From DASWTL01 sp966250385 (lineage in GTDB: Bacteria > Bacteroidota > Bacteroidia > Sphingobacteriales > Sphingobacteriaceae): a DNA stretch of 57,749 bases. The stretch lies in assembly GCA_966250385.1 (NCBI GenBank), contig CBINHC010000015.1, positions 1 to 57,749 on the forward strand, read 5' to 3'. Made by a program: the position numbers and the translations under genes. Shown piece after piece: positions 39,538-48,917 of the stretch. The notes under the pieces are model-generated. The model was not told the origin of the DNA, made no database searches, and worked only from the letters and a program-made list of their open reading frames with translations. Every line of letters starts with the position of its first letter. Position 1 is the stretch's first letter.

Positions 39538-40514
39538 TGGCACTACTTGATTCTATTGAGGAGATTAAAAGGCACAATAGTGCCGTGTCCGGCGACTTGG
39601 ACCTGATAAACATCCAATCGTTTATCGATGATGCTGAAAACCAGCATCTGATCCCGGCCATAGGCAGGGGACAGTACAACGCAATCTTAACCGGAAAATC
39701 AGGCTTTTCCGAAGATTCGAAAGAGCAAACCCTTTTGCTCATCCTCCAGAAAGCAGCAGTCAATTTCGCTTTTGGGTATTACACCAACTTTGGAGCAGTT
39801 GAGATTTCGAATGCCGGGATCCATGTGTCAAAAGCCGACAAGCGGTTGCCGGCGTCTGACAAGAAAGTCCTGGCATTGCGTCGGCAGAGCATGACTGGTG
39901 GATATGCGGCCCTTGAACTTGCTGTTTTGTTCCTGGAACAAAATATTGATGATTTCCCGACTTACAAAGGAAGTCCAGAGCATCACAACAACCGGTCAGG
40001 TTATATCAATTCATCTGGGGAGTTTCCTCAAGACCTTGTAGTGAGTGCCGAACTGTATCAGCGGTTACGCGGTATTCAGCTGAAAATGGAGGAAGACTAC
40101 ATTGACGTTGTCTTGGGCACTTCCATTGCAAATGCTGTGCGCGCTCAGATCCTCGAAAATAGTATTGAAGAGAAGTATGTGCCGGTACTACAGAAAGTGC
40201 GTCGAGCGCTAGCGTCGCTTACCCTGGCTAATCCCCTATCCTTCCAGCTGGTTTCCATCGATCCTACAGGTACCTATGTATTCAGCGACACAGTTGGAGG
40301 GATTTCCGGGAATGTCGAGAACCGAACCCCGGCCGATTTGGATCGTCTTAAGATTACCATGAACAAGCTGAGGCAAGAAGCGAATGCGGATCTTGAGCGA
40401 CTCCGGATCTACCTGAACGAAAACAAGGGTCAATTTGAAAGCTATACGGAGAGTACCGCTTCCGTCATGGCAACTATTAATGATAATCCAGACCTGAACG
40501 TCTATTTTTTTTAA
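39537..40514 (+). CDS. DUF6712-like phage protein (325 aa)
   Basis: The opening MALLDSIEEIKRHNSAVSGD followed by SFIDDAENQHLIPAIGRGQYN matches the general pattern of the Bacteroidota phage family DUF6712, which usually lies near portal or head-tail connector genes. The protein is helical in the N-terminal 150 residues and has a beta-rich C-terminus. It may be a connector or adaptor. Function unproven. Confidence 0.65.
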   Translation: MALLDSIEEIKRHNSAVSGDLDLINIQSFIDDAENQHLIPAIGRGQYNAILTGKSGFSEDSKEQTLLLILQKAAVNFAFGYYTNFGAVEISNAGIHVSKADKRLPASDKKVLALRRQSMTGGYAALELAVLFLEQNIDDFPTYKGSPEHHNNRSGYINSSGEFPQDLVVSAELYQRLRGIQLKMEEDYIDVVLGTSIANAVRAQILENSIEEKYVPVLQKVRRALASLTLANPLSFQLVSIDPTGTYVFSDTVGGISGNVENRTPADLDRLKITMNKLRQEANADLERLRIYLNENKGQFESYTESTASVMATINDNPDLNVYFF

Positions 40515-40517
40515 CCC

Positions 40518-40736
40518 ATGACGCTACTCGAACAAACCATCGGCATCGTAAAAACGGATCCATTCAAGGTTGGGATCACCTCCAGTATAAGTAGTGCCGG
40601 ACTTGGCATATGGACACTTCTGACCAGTCAGGAAACAATCCGGTTCTTAACGGTAATAAGCCTTCTGTTGGGTATCATCCTTACTGTGATGAGTATATAC
40701 CACCAGCAAATAAAGCACAAGAAAGACAAGAGGTAA
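40518..40736 (+). CDS. Small membrane protein, possible holin (72 aa)
   Basis: Two hydrophobic segments (GITSSISSAGLGIWTLLTS and FLTVISLLLGIILTVMSIY) are followed by a basic tail (KHKKDKR). It lies 4 bp upstream of the endolysin gene, the place expected for a holin. A second candidate holin follows the endolysin. Confidence 0.6.
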   Translation: MTLLEQTIGIVKTDPFKVGITSSISSAGLGIWTLLTSQETIRFLTVISLLLGIILTVMSIYHQQIKHKKDKR

Positions 40737-40740
40737 ATCT

Positions 40741-41313
40741 ATGGCCAATTTCTCAACAGCCTATAAGCACACCGCCCGGGTCGAGGGTGGTTACGCGAAT
40801 CATCCGAGCGATACCGGTGGTGAAACCTGGCGTGGAATCGCCCGGAAAAAGAATCCAAAATGGCCCGGATGGATCATCGTAGATAGTCTGAGGGCAAAGC
40901 CCGGATTTCCGCAAAGCCTTGCCAAAAGTGAAGATCTTCAGAAGCACGTACTTGCCATCTACAAACGTCAGTATTGGGACGTCATGAACCTGGATTTGCT
41001 AAATAATCAGCAGGTGGCCACTGAGCTGTATGATACCGGTGTAAATGCCGGCCCCGGCGTAGCTGCAGTGTTTTTCCAGCGAGTCCTGAATGTCTGCAAT
41101 CTGAATGGAAAGCTATTCCCTGACCTGGTTGTCGATGGGGCAGTAGGGCCAGTAACGATCTCTGCCTTCAATAAACTGTCTAATACCGACCAATTAATGG
41201 TCTGGCGGCTCTTGAATTGTCTTCAGGGAGAGAAGTATGTGTCGATTGCGGAAGCAAACCGCTCACAGGAAGTATTCATGCGAAGCTGGGCTTCCAGGGT
41301 GTTTGAAAATTAA
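40741..41313 (+). CDS. Endolysin, GH108-type N-acetylmuramidase
   Basis: This 190-aa protein opens with YKHTARVEGGYANHPSDTGG, the signature of glycoside hydrolase family 108 with the catalytic Glu15 of EGGY. A middle region (NNQQVATELYDTGVNAGPGV) and a C-terminal peptidoglycan-binding helix set with DGAVGPVTISAFNKL follow. It cleaves the glycan strand of peptidoglycan at the end of the lytic cycle. No signal peptide is present, so it needs a holin, supplied by one of the two small membrane proteins beside it. Confidence 0.9.
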   Translation: MANFSTAYKHTARVEGGYANHPSDTGGETWRGIARKKNPKWPGWIIVDSLRAKPGFPQSLAKSEDLQKHVLAIYKRQYWDVMNLDLLNNQQVATELYDTGVNAGPGVAAVFFQRVLNVCNLNGKLFPDLVVDGAVGPVTISAFNKLSNTDQLMVWRLLNCLQGEKYVSIAEANRSQEVFMRSWASRVFEN

Positions 41314-41316
41314 AGT

Positions 41317-41544
41317 ATGAAAAATCTTTTTACCGGGAATAAGATGGTCTTCTGGTACGTGGTAGGTGGCTCCATCTTCGTGTCGCTATACGTAGTTGCC
41401 ATCACCTTCATCCCAATCCCAAAAGAAAACATTCGATTCGTCGATACCAGTCTCGGATTCCTGCTCGGGACGGTTCTCGGCAGCTGTATCAATTACCTAT
41501 TAGGAGGAAACCATGATAAAAAATCTGAAGAAGTTAAGCCCTAA
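41317..41544 (+). CDS. Small membrane protein, possible holin (75 aa)
   Basis: Two transmembrane segments are visible (VFWYVVGGSIFVSLYVVAIT and LGFLLGTVLGSCINYLL), followed by a charged C-terminal tail with KKSEEVKP. It sits between the endolysin and the spanin-like gene, overlapping the latter by 32 bp. It could be the holin or an antiholin. Confidence 0.6.
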   Translation: MKNLFTGNKMVFWYVVGGSIFVSLYVVAITFIPIPKENIRFVDTSLGFLLGTVLGSCINYLLGGNHDKKSEEVKP

Positions 41545-42181
41545 AATCATCGCATCAGTATACATCGCGATTATCCTGTTCGTCACGGCCCATATTATCT
41601 GGAAGTCAAAACAGCAGAAGGCGGAAAAAGAGAATCTGATTTCCGGCCTTTTGGCGGAGACCAGACAGTATCGCAATGAAAACAATCACCTGGTGTCAGA
41701 AAATTTGGCGCTGGTCGGCGACAAAAAGCAACTGAAGCAATTAGCTGAGTACCTTAAGAGAAAAGGCGATACCATTACAGCCCAACTGACGTCCAAAACC
41801 CGGGAAGTCGACTACCTGAAGAAAGAAATACGGATCAATGGATCCGGTAGAATGACCCCAGTCGACACCACACTCGTTATCGGCGGAACTACAGTCGATA
41901 CGGCCAGGTTCCTTATTGACAGCGCAGACGCTTATCACTCTTTCCGGTTCGCAGGTAACTACAACAGGTATGCCTACGAGCTGAAATTCTTCGACCACAC
42001 AGAGATCCTGAAAGAAACTACCAAAGACGGTACACTTGTTCGGGTGATCAACCACTCGCCATATGTAGTAACTTCCGAAGTCAAAAGCCTTATGATTCCT
42101 GAAAGGAAACCTTCCCTACTCAAAAAAGGTGTCTGGGCTGGGATAGGTGCGGCTGCTGCTGTTCTGATCATGAAGCTATGA
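41513..42181 (+). CDS. Membrane-anchored coiled-coil protein, spanin-like (222 aa)
   Basis: An N-terminal transmembrane helix (IASVYIAIILFVTAHIIW) is followed by a periplasmic coiled coil (ENLISGLLAETRQYRNENNH to REVDYLKKEI). A beta-rich part follows, and a second hydrophobic helix ends the protein (GVWAGIGAAAAVLIM). Topology and position in the lysis cassette suggest an inner-membrane spanin or related envelope-disruption protein, but the C-terminal membrane helix is unusual for Rz. Alternatively it is a tail or virion assembly protein. Confidence 0.55.
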   Translation: MIKNLKKLSPKIIASVYIAIILFVTAHIIWKSKQQKAEKENLISGLLAETRQYRNENNHLVSENLALVGDKKQLKQLAEYLKRKGDTITAQLTSKTREVDYLKKEIRINGSGRMTPVDTTLVIGGTTVDTARFLIDSADAYHSFRFAGNYNRYAYELKFFDHTEILKETTKDGTLVRVINHSPYVVTSEVKSLMIPERKPSLLKKGVWAGIGAAAAVLIMKL

Positions 42182-42948
42182 ACGAGATCGTCCTACACGG
42201 CAAAAAATATACAGCACCCTCAAGATGGGATGAAGTCAACGAAAGTCAGTTGCTTGCATGGGCTGCCATATGCCTGAAAGAGCTAAGTAAAAAGGATGCG
42301 ACCCGGCTCTGCCTGAAGATCTTCTACCGGATGCCACTTCTAACCTTTTTTAAGATCCCTGAAAGCTGGAGAATTCAAATAGAACCGACCATTGATTTCC
42401 TATGGACCGGGCAACTTCCCACGAAGTGGATCATCAAGAAGATAGCGGTGCTCCCGTTAAGTGCACCCTATCATGGTCCAGATGATCGGTTGGCCAACTG
42501 CACCATACTCGAATTCCGGTATGCCATGATGTTTTACCAGGCCTACGTAAAGAGCAATAACGAGGAGTACCTGGACCAGCTCATCGCTACACTATTCCGG
42601 CCTAAGCGAAAGGGAACAATCAAGAATGATATCCGTGAGGATCTGTCCGACTTTGGCATTCAAACACGGGCCAGACGGATGCGTAAGCTTTCTCCGAAGT
42701 TTCGGCACGCGATCCTGTTGAACTTCGAGGGCTGCTATTCCTTCATCCAAAAGAATTACCTGAACAAACTTCCAAAGGATGGTTCAGGTTCGGCTGGGAT
42801 ATTTGATTTCAACGGGATCATCAGAACCGTTTCCGGCAGCAAGTTCGGCGCAAAAAAAGAGACCGAGCAGACCTTAATTTATGACTTTCTGGAGCACTTA
42901 ATTGAGACCAGTGAGGAAGTTGAACGAATGAAACGAGAGAACCGATGA
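42178..42948 (+). CDS. Hypothetical late protein, possibly tail assembly (256 aa)
   Basis: The first residues (MNEIVLHGKKYTAPSRWDEV) resemble phage proteins with a short beta hairpin followed by helices. The middle contains AMMFYQAYVKSNNEEYLDQL and a basic stretch (LFRPKRKGTI). It overlaps the genes on both sides by 4 bp. Position between lysis and tail genes suggests a tail-assembly role. Not recognised. Confidence 0.55.
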   Translation: MNEIVLHGKKYTAPSRWDEVNESQLLAWAAICLKELSKKDATRLCLKIFYRMPLLTFFKIPESWRIQIEPTIDFLWTGQLPTKWIIKKIAVLPLSAPYHGPDDRLANCTILEFRYAMMFYQAYVKSNNEEYLDQLIATLFRPKRKGTIKNDIREDLSDFGIQTRARRMRKLSPKFRHAILLNFEGCYSFIQKNYLNKLPKDGSGSAGIFDFNGIIRTVSGSKFGAKKETEQTLIYDFLEHLIETSEEVERMKRENR

Positions 42949-43454
42949 ACGAGCAGGAATACGTCGATTACTTTGAAAACCTGGCAATTCAGAGCAAGGA
43001 TATCAACCATACCCAGGGAGGGAAAGACACTTTCTTTTACATAGAAGACGGTGATGACCTGGATGCCTTTGACCAGGCACTGAGAACAGGAGTACAATCG
43101 CCGTGCATGTTACTGGTTGGTGATGAGGGTGAACTGGATGACAGTGATTCCGAGAACCATGTTCAACAAGCTGAAGGATCATTTTATATCTTGAGTAAGA
43201 AGACGAACAATAGATCAATCCGCGAACTAAGGGCAGAATGCTTTCCAATTGCCGTCCGAATTCTTGCAAAGATGAAGCAGGATGCGAAGCGCAACCGTGT
43301 AGTGCCCGGTAAGACTGTTCACTTCAGGATAAGCCGCGTGCCCTACGGGAAAGTTGGGCCGATGAACGGAAGTTGGTATGGGTATGTGATGGCCTTTCGA
43401 TTTGACTGTCCTTTCGGATTTTCGGTAACAAGCGAATTTTGGAGGGACATTTAA
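42945..43454 (+). CDS. Hypothetical late protein, possible tail completion protein (169 aa)
   Basis: The protein has an acidic first half (YIEDGDDLDAFDQ, GDEGELDDSDSENH) and a beta-rich second half ending with YGYVMAFRFDCPFGFSVTSE. The pattern of an acidic start and a final beta sheet fits tail-terminator-like proteins loosely. The 3' end of the gene contains late promoter L5, so the coding sequence and the promoter of the tail-fibre gene overlap. Confidence 0.55.
   Translation: MNEQEYVDYFENLAIQSKDINHTQGGKDTFFYIEDGDDLDAFDQALRTGVQSPCMLLVGDEGELDDSDSENHVQQAEGSFYILSKKTNNRSIRELRAECFPIAVRILAKMKQDAKRNRVVPGKTVHFRISRVPYGKVGPMNGSWYGYVMAFRFDCPFGFSVTSEFWRDI
43406..43441 (+). promoter_or_regulatory. Late promoter L5 (tail fibre), inside the preceding gene
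   Basis: CTGTCCTTTC (43406-43415) is followed by AATTTTG (43435-43441), 1 bp closer than in the other copies. It lies within the final codons of the 169-aa gene and points to the tail-fibre gene at 43473. Confidence 0.65.
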
Positions 43455-43472
43455 ACATGCTTTTAGTAGCAC

Positions 43473-46400
43473 ATGGCCGTTGCATTAACCACTCCTCCCG
43501 CTCCCTACTCGTTCTCGAAAAATCATATTGAGATCGGGTTCACCAGCAACAACTACCTGGATCAGGTCGGGGTTGCCGCGGTTGGTGATCTGGGGATCGC
43601 GAATGCGATACCTGCAGGTACCGTTATCTCCTTCAAGTACGGATCGACGGTCGTGAACATGACGGCTGCTGCCGCTCCGGACAATTCGGGGAATCAGTTC
43701 CCTTCCGGAACAGTGTACAATCAGGCCTATATTGACAGCCTTCTCCCCTACTTCAAGGCCAACCATTTACTGAGCCGGGATTTCGATATCGTACCTGCTG
43801 GTACTTCGTATCGATTCAACGCGAAAAAGAAAAGTAATGGCTTTGACCTGGTCCCGGTTACCGGGCCCGGGTTTCTGATCACCCTGGTTACCCCCGGACA
43901 ACCGGAAAAGGTTAAACCGGGATTCTCGATCTATTTCGAGCTGTACGCTCAGAATGACGACCATTCTGCCTATGAGAAAGTCATTGCCACGAATATTCCA
44001 TTGAAGCCGGGAGCCGGCGGCATAGCTACCGTAGATATTGCTTCTTATCTGCACAGTTTCTTCGAGACTGCCGTGGATAAGATTCCGGTCGATTTCCCGG
44101 ATCCTGCATCGCCCGCCGCACTCCTTTGTACCAAGAGCTGCCGGAAGTATTATTTCCGCTATGCCGAAATGTGGAGTAACCAGGTGCAGAAAGTCAGCGA
44201 GTCGGCGAAGTATACCGTATTGTACGGCGGACTGAGTTATACCGGTGCCTTCAAATTCACCCTGTCTTCCCTATTTGTGCCGAGTGCCGGTGATCCTTCA
44301 AAGGATCGCTTCTTGAAACAGGGGAACGCCCAGATATACACCCGTACCAACCAGCCCCAGTACTTATATTTCTTCAATACCCGGGCGACCGCGAACGGCG
44401 CCAAGCTGAAGGCGAAATACTACTTCACCGACGGATCGGCCGCACTGACTGAAACGAAAAGCACCTTCAACCTGGAGCAGTACCGGAAGTATGGATTCAA
44501 TACCCGGTTCGATGTTCTGTACTCAGGTGCAAAGACTGTGGAGCGGTATGAGATCTGGCTGGAAAGTTCCACCGGCGCGAAGCTTTCAGAGATCCGTACC
44601 TACTGGTTAAATTACGAGCTACGCGAGTTCGTCCGCTACTTCATCAACAACAGTTCCTGGGGAGGCCTGGACTCGTTGCTCTGCTACGGGAAGGGCAACT
44701 CTGAATTCGAACGGTCGCAACAGACCGCCAACAGGATCCGCCGGGCCGGGCAGGACATCAAGACCGGTGATCGCACCGTCTTTGATATCAAGATCAATGA
44801 GCAGTTCGAGGTCGCGACCGGCTGGATGAGCAAAACGGATCTGGCGAACAGCCGGGATTTCTTCCTGTCAAAATTCACATACCGGTATGTTGGCGGCCTT
44901 ACTCTTCCCATTGAAATTTCTTCTAAAAACATTCCGGAAACGGAAGATGGCGTTAACCGCTATGCCCGATTATTTGAATACCGTTACCTCTTCGACGACC
45001 ACTCGTATACAGAGGGCGACGTGGAAGATCCTGGTACTGGCTTCGACGGTTTTTTTTTTCACAACTCTAATCCCGTAAATCCCACAGGCGGCATCCAGGA
45101 GGTTGATCCAACGGTGCCAAGCTGGGTAAAGTCGATTACAGTTGCCGATATCCAGCGGTGGAATTCCGGCAGCACCGTCATCGGCGAACACCTGCACGAA
45201 CTGGCAGATATTACCGGGCTGCAGGCGGCTTTGGACGGGAAAGCCCCATCCACACACGGCCACGGGATCGGCGATATTTCCGGACTGCAGGATGTGCTCG
45301 ATGGCAAGCTTTCCGGCTCTGCCAACGACTGGGTTAAGAACCAGTCAGCACTGCAGGAGGGCTCGCAGCTGCATGTAAGCAAAGCCCGTGTAGCCGACGA
45401 ACTTTACATCCCTGCCTCCGGCTTAATATCCGGCCAAAAAGCCAGGATTAAATTTGCGCTGTCAGCCGGATCCGGCGGAGAAGCGCCCCCACCACCGTTA
45501 ACCTCCGTATCATTCTCCCAGATCACCGGCACATGGAGCGAGAATACTTTATTGGCCGAAGCGATTAATGGGAAAGCTGCACTGAGCCATACACACCCGA
45601 TATCAGCCATCACAGACCTCCAGACTATCCTGAACGGGAAGGCAGCGAGTTCGCACACGCACACGATCGCCAACATCAGCGGACTTCAAGATGCCCTTGA
45701 TGGAAAGGTTTCCGGGACAGCGGACAATTTCATCAAGAACCAGTCCGCTATTCAATCGGACGCTCAGTTCCATGTGGCAAAAGCCAGGGTAGCTACAGAA
45801 TTATATATCCCGGCTACTGGTCTTTCTTCCGGCCAAAAGGCTCGGATCAAATTTGCGCTGTCTGCCGGTTCCGGAGGGGAAGCGCCACCACCACCGTTAA
45901 CGTCTGTTTCCTTTTCTCAGATCACTGGCACTTGGAGCGACAATACTTTATTGGCGGAAGCGATTAATGGGAAAGCTGCACTGAGCCATACGCATCCAGT
46001 ATCCGCAATCACGGACTTGGAGACTATCTTGAACGGGAAGGCAGCGAGTTCGCACACGCACACGATCGCCAACATCAGCGGACTTCAAGATGCCCTTGAT
46101 GGAAAAGTTTCCGGCACAGCGGATGACTACATAAAGAACCAGTCAGCCCTTCAATCCGGCGCTCAGATTCATGTTGAGAAAGTAAGGGCGGCTACGGAAT
46201 TATACATCCCTGCCACCGGATTAACCTCCGGCCAAAAGGCACGGATCAAATTTGCGAATAATGCCGGTTCCGGCGGGGAAGCGCCGCCGCCCCCGTTGAC
46301 ATCAGTGGGATTCTCCCAGATTACAGGGGTATGGAGTGACAACCTTTCCCTGAAGGGTGCGATCGATGGAAAGGCCTCACTGAGCCACACTCATTCTATT

Positions 46401-48917
46401 TCTGATACTACCGGGTTACAGACCGCACTGGATGGTAAGGCCGCAAGTTCGCACACTCATGCCATAGCCAATATCACTGGACTACAGACAGCCCTTGATG
46501 CAAAGGCGGCAAGTTCACACACTCATGCGATCGCCAACGTTACCGGCCTTCAGACCGCTTTGGACGCGAAGGTCACCGGTTCTGCCAATGATTGGGTTAA
46601 GAACCAGTCCGCTCTTCAGGCAGGTTCGCAGTTTCATGTGAGCAAGGCACGGGTGGCTGATGAGTTTTACATCCCGGCTACGGGTCTTTCCTCCGGTCAA
46701 AAGGCACGGATCAAATTTGCGCTGTCTGCCGGTTCCGGCGGCGAAGCACCTCCACCGCCTTTAACATCGGTTGCCTGGGGAGATATTACCGGGTCATTGT
46801 CTGCGCAGACCGATCTGATGACAGTTTTGAACGGCTATTTTGCCAAACAACAGAACGTTGACCTTGATACTCGAAAAACTTCGGGATGGGTATCAGTGGT
46901 GGGCGGACATGCATCGAACCCCTGGGCTGGCACTGGATCCAGCGGCTTTTCTTCATTCGAAAGCACCAACTACGGATGGCAGTTAATCGGGTCAGATGGT
47001 GGATCGTTCAACTTAAAGGGGAGGATCTTAAATAACGGAGTATGGGGCGCATGGGTTTCGTTGTTCCACTCTGGCAACTTTGACCCTGCAACCAAGCTGG
47101 ATAAATCAGCAAAGGCCGCGGATTCCACAAAGTGGAACGGCTACACAAATAACTTTGCGGCTGGAGCATCAGGGGCCGGGATTGTTTCGATGGTCGGGGT
47201 AGATGCTGGCGACACTGCTTATCGGTTTACACAGGCAGCGGTGCGGACGTTCCTAGGTCTTGGCAATGCCGCCTATTCTTCCACGGCAGACTTCTTCGGG
47301 AACGAACGAATAATGGCGTTGAGCACGACAGGCGCCGATGCAAACAGCGTACACCCTAACGGTGGGTTTCATTTTTCCTATTCAACAAACTCATGGCTCG
47401 CCAATAGCGCATTTAATGAGTACGGAGGTCTAATCACCTACAAGGCTCCTGGCACATCGAATAGGGGTGCGCTTCAAATACAGTACGGTCTGGGGCATTC
47501 GTCTGAAGCCAATTCCCGGATAGCCTTTCGGACCGAATACGGAACAACCGGCGGCAATTGGAGAGCCTGGAAAGAATTGTGGCATACTGGCAACTTCACT
47601 CCGTCAAACTACGCCTTGCTATCGGGGGCGGCATTCACTGGGGCTATCTCCGGAACATCTGCGAATTTCTCCACAGAGGTATCGGTATCGAACCCTGCAA
47701 ATGCATCTGCAGTCGTATATTTTGGGTGGTTAAATAATCGTCCTCGGCTTCGTATTGGAGGTACCGGAACCGGGGCTGACGGATCGTTTGAAATAACGGG
47801 AGCAGCCGACTTTGTTAGGATGAGCCTAAATAGCGCCGGAAGTGTAACCTTTCCGGGAAGTGTAACCGCTTCGTCAGCCAGCTTTACAGGCAGTGGCAAC
47901 AACCTGGTCTCAATCACACAGCAGGCGGTCGCTCTAAGCAATAATACCTATACGCTGTATGTAAACTCGTCATCACATGCTTCAAATCTATTATCAGCTG
48001 GGGCTTTTGCGGTCGATGCTCTTAATGGGCGAGCGTTCACAATTAATGGGTGGGGTAATACCATTTTAGGCGGATCGCTAACTGGATCAGTCGTACACCT
48101 CAACAATGCGAGCAATGCGACCTCCGAAGGATCCGGTGCGCTTTACTTGAACAGCACCGGGGCAACTGGAAGCGTCCGGATGATACTTGGAGCGGATAAC
48201 GCTAATGGTATAGCCTTCATTTCTGCAATGAAGCAGTCCACAACCTGGGCCGGAATACTAAACCTACAGCCAAACGGCGGATCAACGACCGTTGGCGGTG
48301 CATTAAACATAGTAGGCGCACTAACAGGAGTAGAAAATATCGGAGTAAACGCAGGGTACGGAAAGGGTTTTACGCTCAACGATGGATTTAGCATTACACG
48401 GGAGACAAGTGGGACGGTCTTCAAGTTTGGTAGTGCTGAAAAGATGCGGATGTATGCCGCAGGAATGACGGCAACAGGGACAGTGACATTTGATGTAGGT
48501 GCGGTTTGGGACTTAAAAATCGGGAAGCGTAACACCTGGGGAGCCGGTGGAACCTACTACCAAACTATTTACGGGTCAAACACGGCAAGGGAAGAATACA
48601 TCATGCTGCACATGCCGCACGTCCCGTTCTTGGTTGGAGGAACAGCCGGAGTTGGCGGTTCAGGAACCCTGGGGGCATTAATACGCTTTGCTGGGCAAGC
48701 GGGTGCAACGTCCCGTTGGGATATAGGATGCAAGACCGCCGATGTTTTCACTATTGACAGGACGGATGTTGTTGCCCTACAGATAAATTCCGCTGCCCAG
48801 GTATCAGCTCCAGTCTCCCTCGACAGCCCAATCCTTCGGGCATCCAACGCCCTCTATATCCCTTCCTCCGGTCTTGCGGCAGGTCAGAAAGTACGTATCA
48901 AATTCAAAACAGCATAA
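43473..48917 (+). CDS. Giant tail fibre/baseplate protein (1814 aa) with tandem repeats
   Basis: This is the largest gene of the prophage. Residues 1-530 are a beta-rich baseplate-like part. From about residue 580 the protein has repeats built of GLQ-ALDGKAASSHTHxIANI motifs, typical of phage tail fibre shafts. They alternate with LYIPATGLSSGQKARIKFAL and EAPPPPLTSV units. Four such units begin near 45399, 45798, 46197 and 46662, spaced 399, 399 and 465 bp. The last spacing contains one extra 22-residue segment (66 bp). The C-terminal part (from about 1120) has WNGYTNNF-type and H-S-G-N-F fibre motifs and ends with one more partial unit. It probably binds the host surface. It contains no sequence like the DGR variable repeat. 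Confidence 0.85.
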   Translation: MAVALTTPPAPYSFSKNHIEIGFTSNNYLDQVGVAAVGDLGIANAIPAGTVISFKYGSTVVNMTAAAAPDNSGNQFPSGTVYNQAYIDSLLPYFKANHLLSRDFDIVPAGTSYRFNAKKKSNGFDLVPVTGPGFLITLVTPGQPEKVKPGFSIYFELYAQNDDHSAYEKVIATNIPLKPGAGGIATVDIASYLHSFFETAVDKIPVDFPDPASPAALLCTKSCRKYYFRYAEMWSNQVQKVSESAKYTVLYGGLSYTGAFKFTLSSLFVPSAGDPSKDRFLKQGNAQIYTRTNQPQYLYFFNTRATANGAKLKAKYYFTDGSAALTETKSTFNLEQYRKYGFNTRFDVLYSGAKTVERYEIWLESSTGAKLSEIRTYWLNYELREFVRYFINNSSWGGLDSLLCYGKGNSEFERSQQTANRIRRAGQDIKTGDRTVFDIKINEQFEVATGWMSKTDLANSRDFFLSKFTYRYVGGLTLPIEISSKNIPETEDGVNRYARLFEYRYLFDDHSYTEGDVEDPGTGFDGFFFHNSNPVNPTGGIQEVDPTVPSWVKSITVADIQRWNSGSTVIGEHLHELADITGLQAALDGKAPSTHGHGIGDISGLQDVLDGKLSGSANDWVKNQSALQEGSQLHVSKARVADELYIPASGLISGQKARIKFALSAGSGGEAPPPPLTSVSFSQITGTWSENTLLAEAINGKAALSHTHPISAITDLQTILNGKAASSHTHTIANISGLQDALDGKVSGTADNFIKNQSAIQSDAQFHVAKARVATELYIPATGLSSGQKARIKFALSAGSGGEAPPPPLTSVSFSQITGTWSDNTLLAEAINGKAALSHTHPVSAITDLETILNGKAASSHTHTIANISGLQDALDGKVSGTADDYIKNQSALQSGAQIHVEKVRAATELYIPATGLTSGQKARIKFANNAGSGGEAPPPPLTSVGFSQITGVWSDNLSLKGAIDGKASLSHTHSISDTTGLQTALDGKAASSHTHAIANITGLQTALDAKAASSHTHAIANVTGLQTALDAKVTGSANDWVKNQSALQAGSQFHVSKARVADEFYIPATGLSSGQKARIKFALSAGSGGEAPPPPLTSVAWGDITGSLSAQTDLMTVLNGYFAKQQNVDLDTRKTSGWVSVVGGHASNPWAGTGSSGFSSFESTNYGWQLIGSDGGSFNLKGRILNNGVWGAWVSLFHSGNFDPATKLDKSAKAADSTKWNGYTNNFAAGASGAGIVSMVGVDAGDTAYRFTQAAVRTFLGLGNAAYSSTADFFGNERIMALSTTGADANSVHPNGGFHFSYSTNSWLANSAFNEYGGLITYKAPGTSNRGALQIQYGLGHSSEANSRIAFRTEYGTTGGNWRAWKELWHTGNFTPSNYALLSGAAFTGAISGTSANFSTEVSVSNPANASAVVYFGWLNNRPRLRIGGTGTGADGSFEITGAADFVRMSLNSAGSVTFPGSVTASSASFTGSGNNLVSITQQAVALSNNTYTLYVNSSSHASNLLSAGAFAVDALNGRAFTINGWGNTILGGSLTGSVVHLNNASNATSEGSGALYLNSTGATGSVRMILGADNANGIAFISAMKQSTTWAGILNLQPNGGSTTVGGALNIVGALTGVENIGVNAGYGKGFTLNDGFSITRETSGTVFKFGSAEKMRMYAAGMTATGTVTFDVGAVWDLKIGKRNTWGAGGTYYQTIYGSNTAREEYIMLHMPHVPFLVGGTAGVGGSGTLGALIRFAGQAGATSRWDIGCKTADVFTIDRTDVVALQINSAAQVSAPVSLDSPILRASNALYIPSSGLAAGQKVRIKFKTA

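Noticed and set aside
43473..48917. Tail fibre as a third DGR target
   Set aside because: No stretch resembles the template repeat; its internal repeats differ from one another at all base types.
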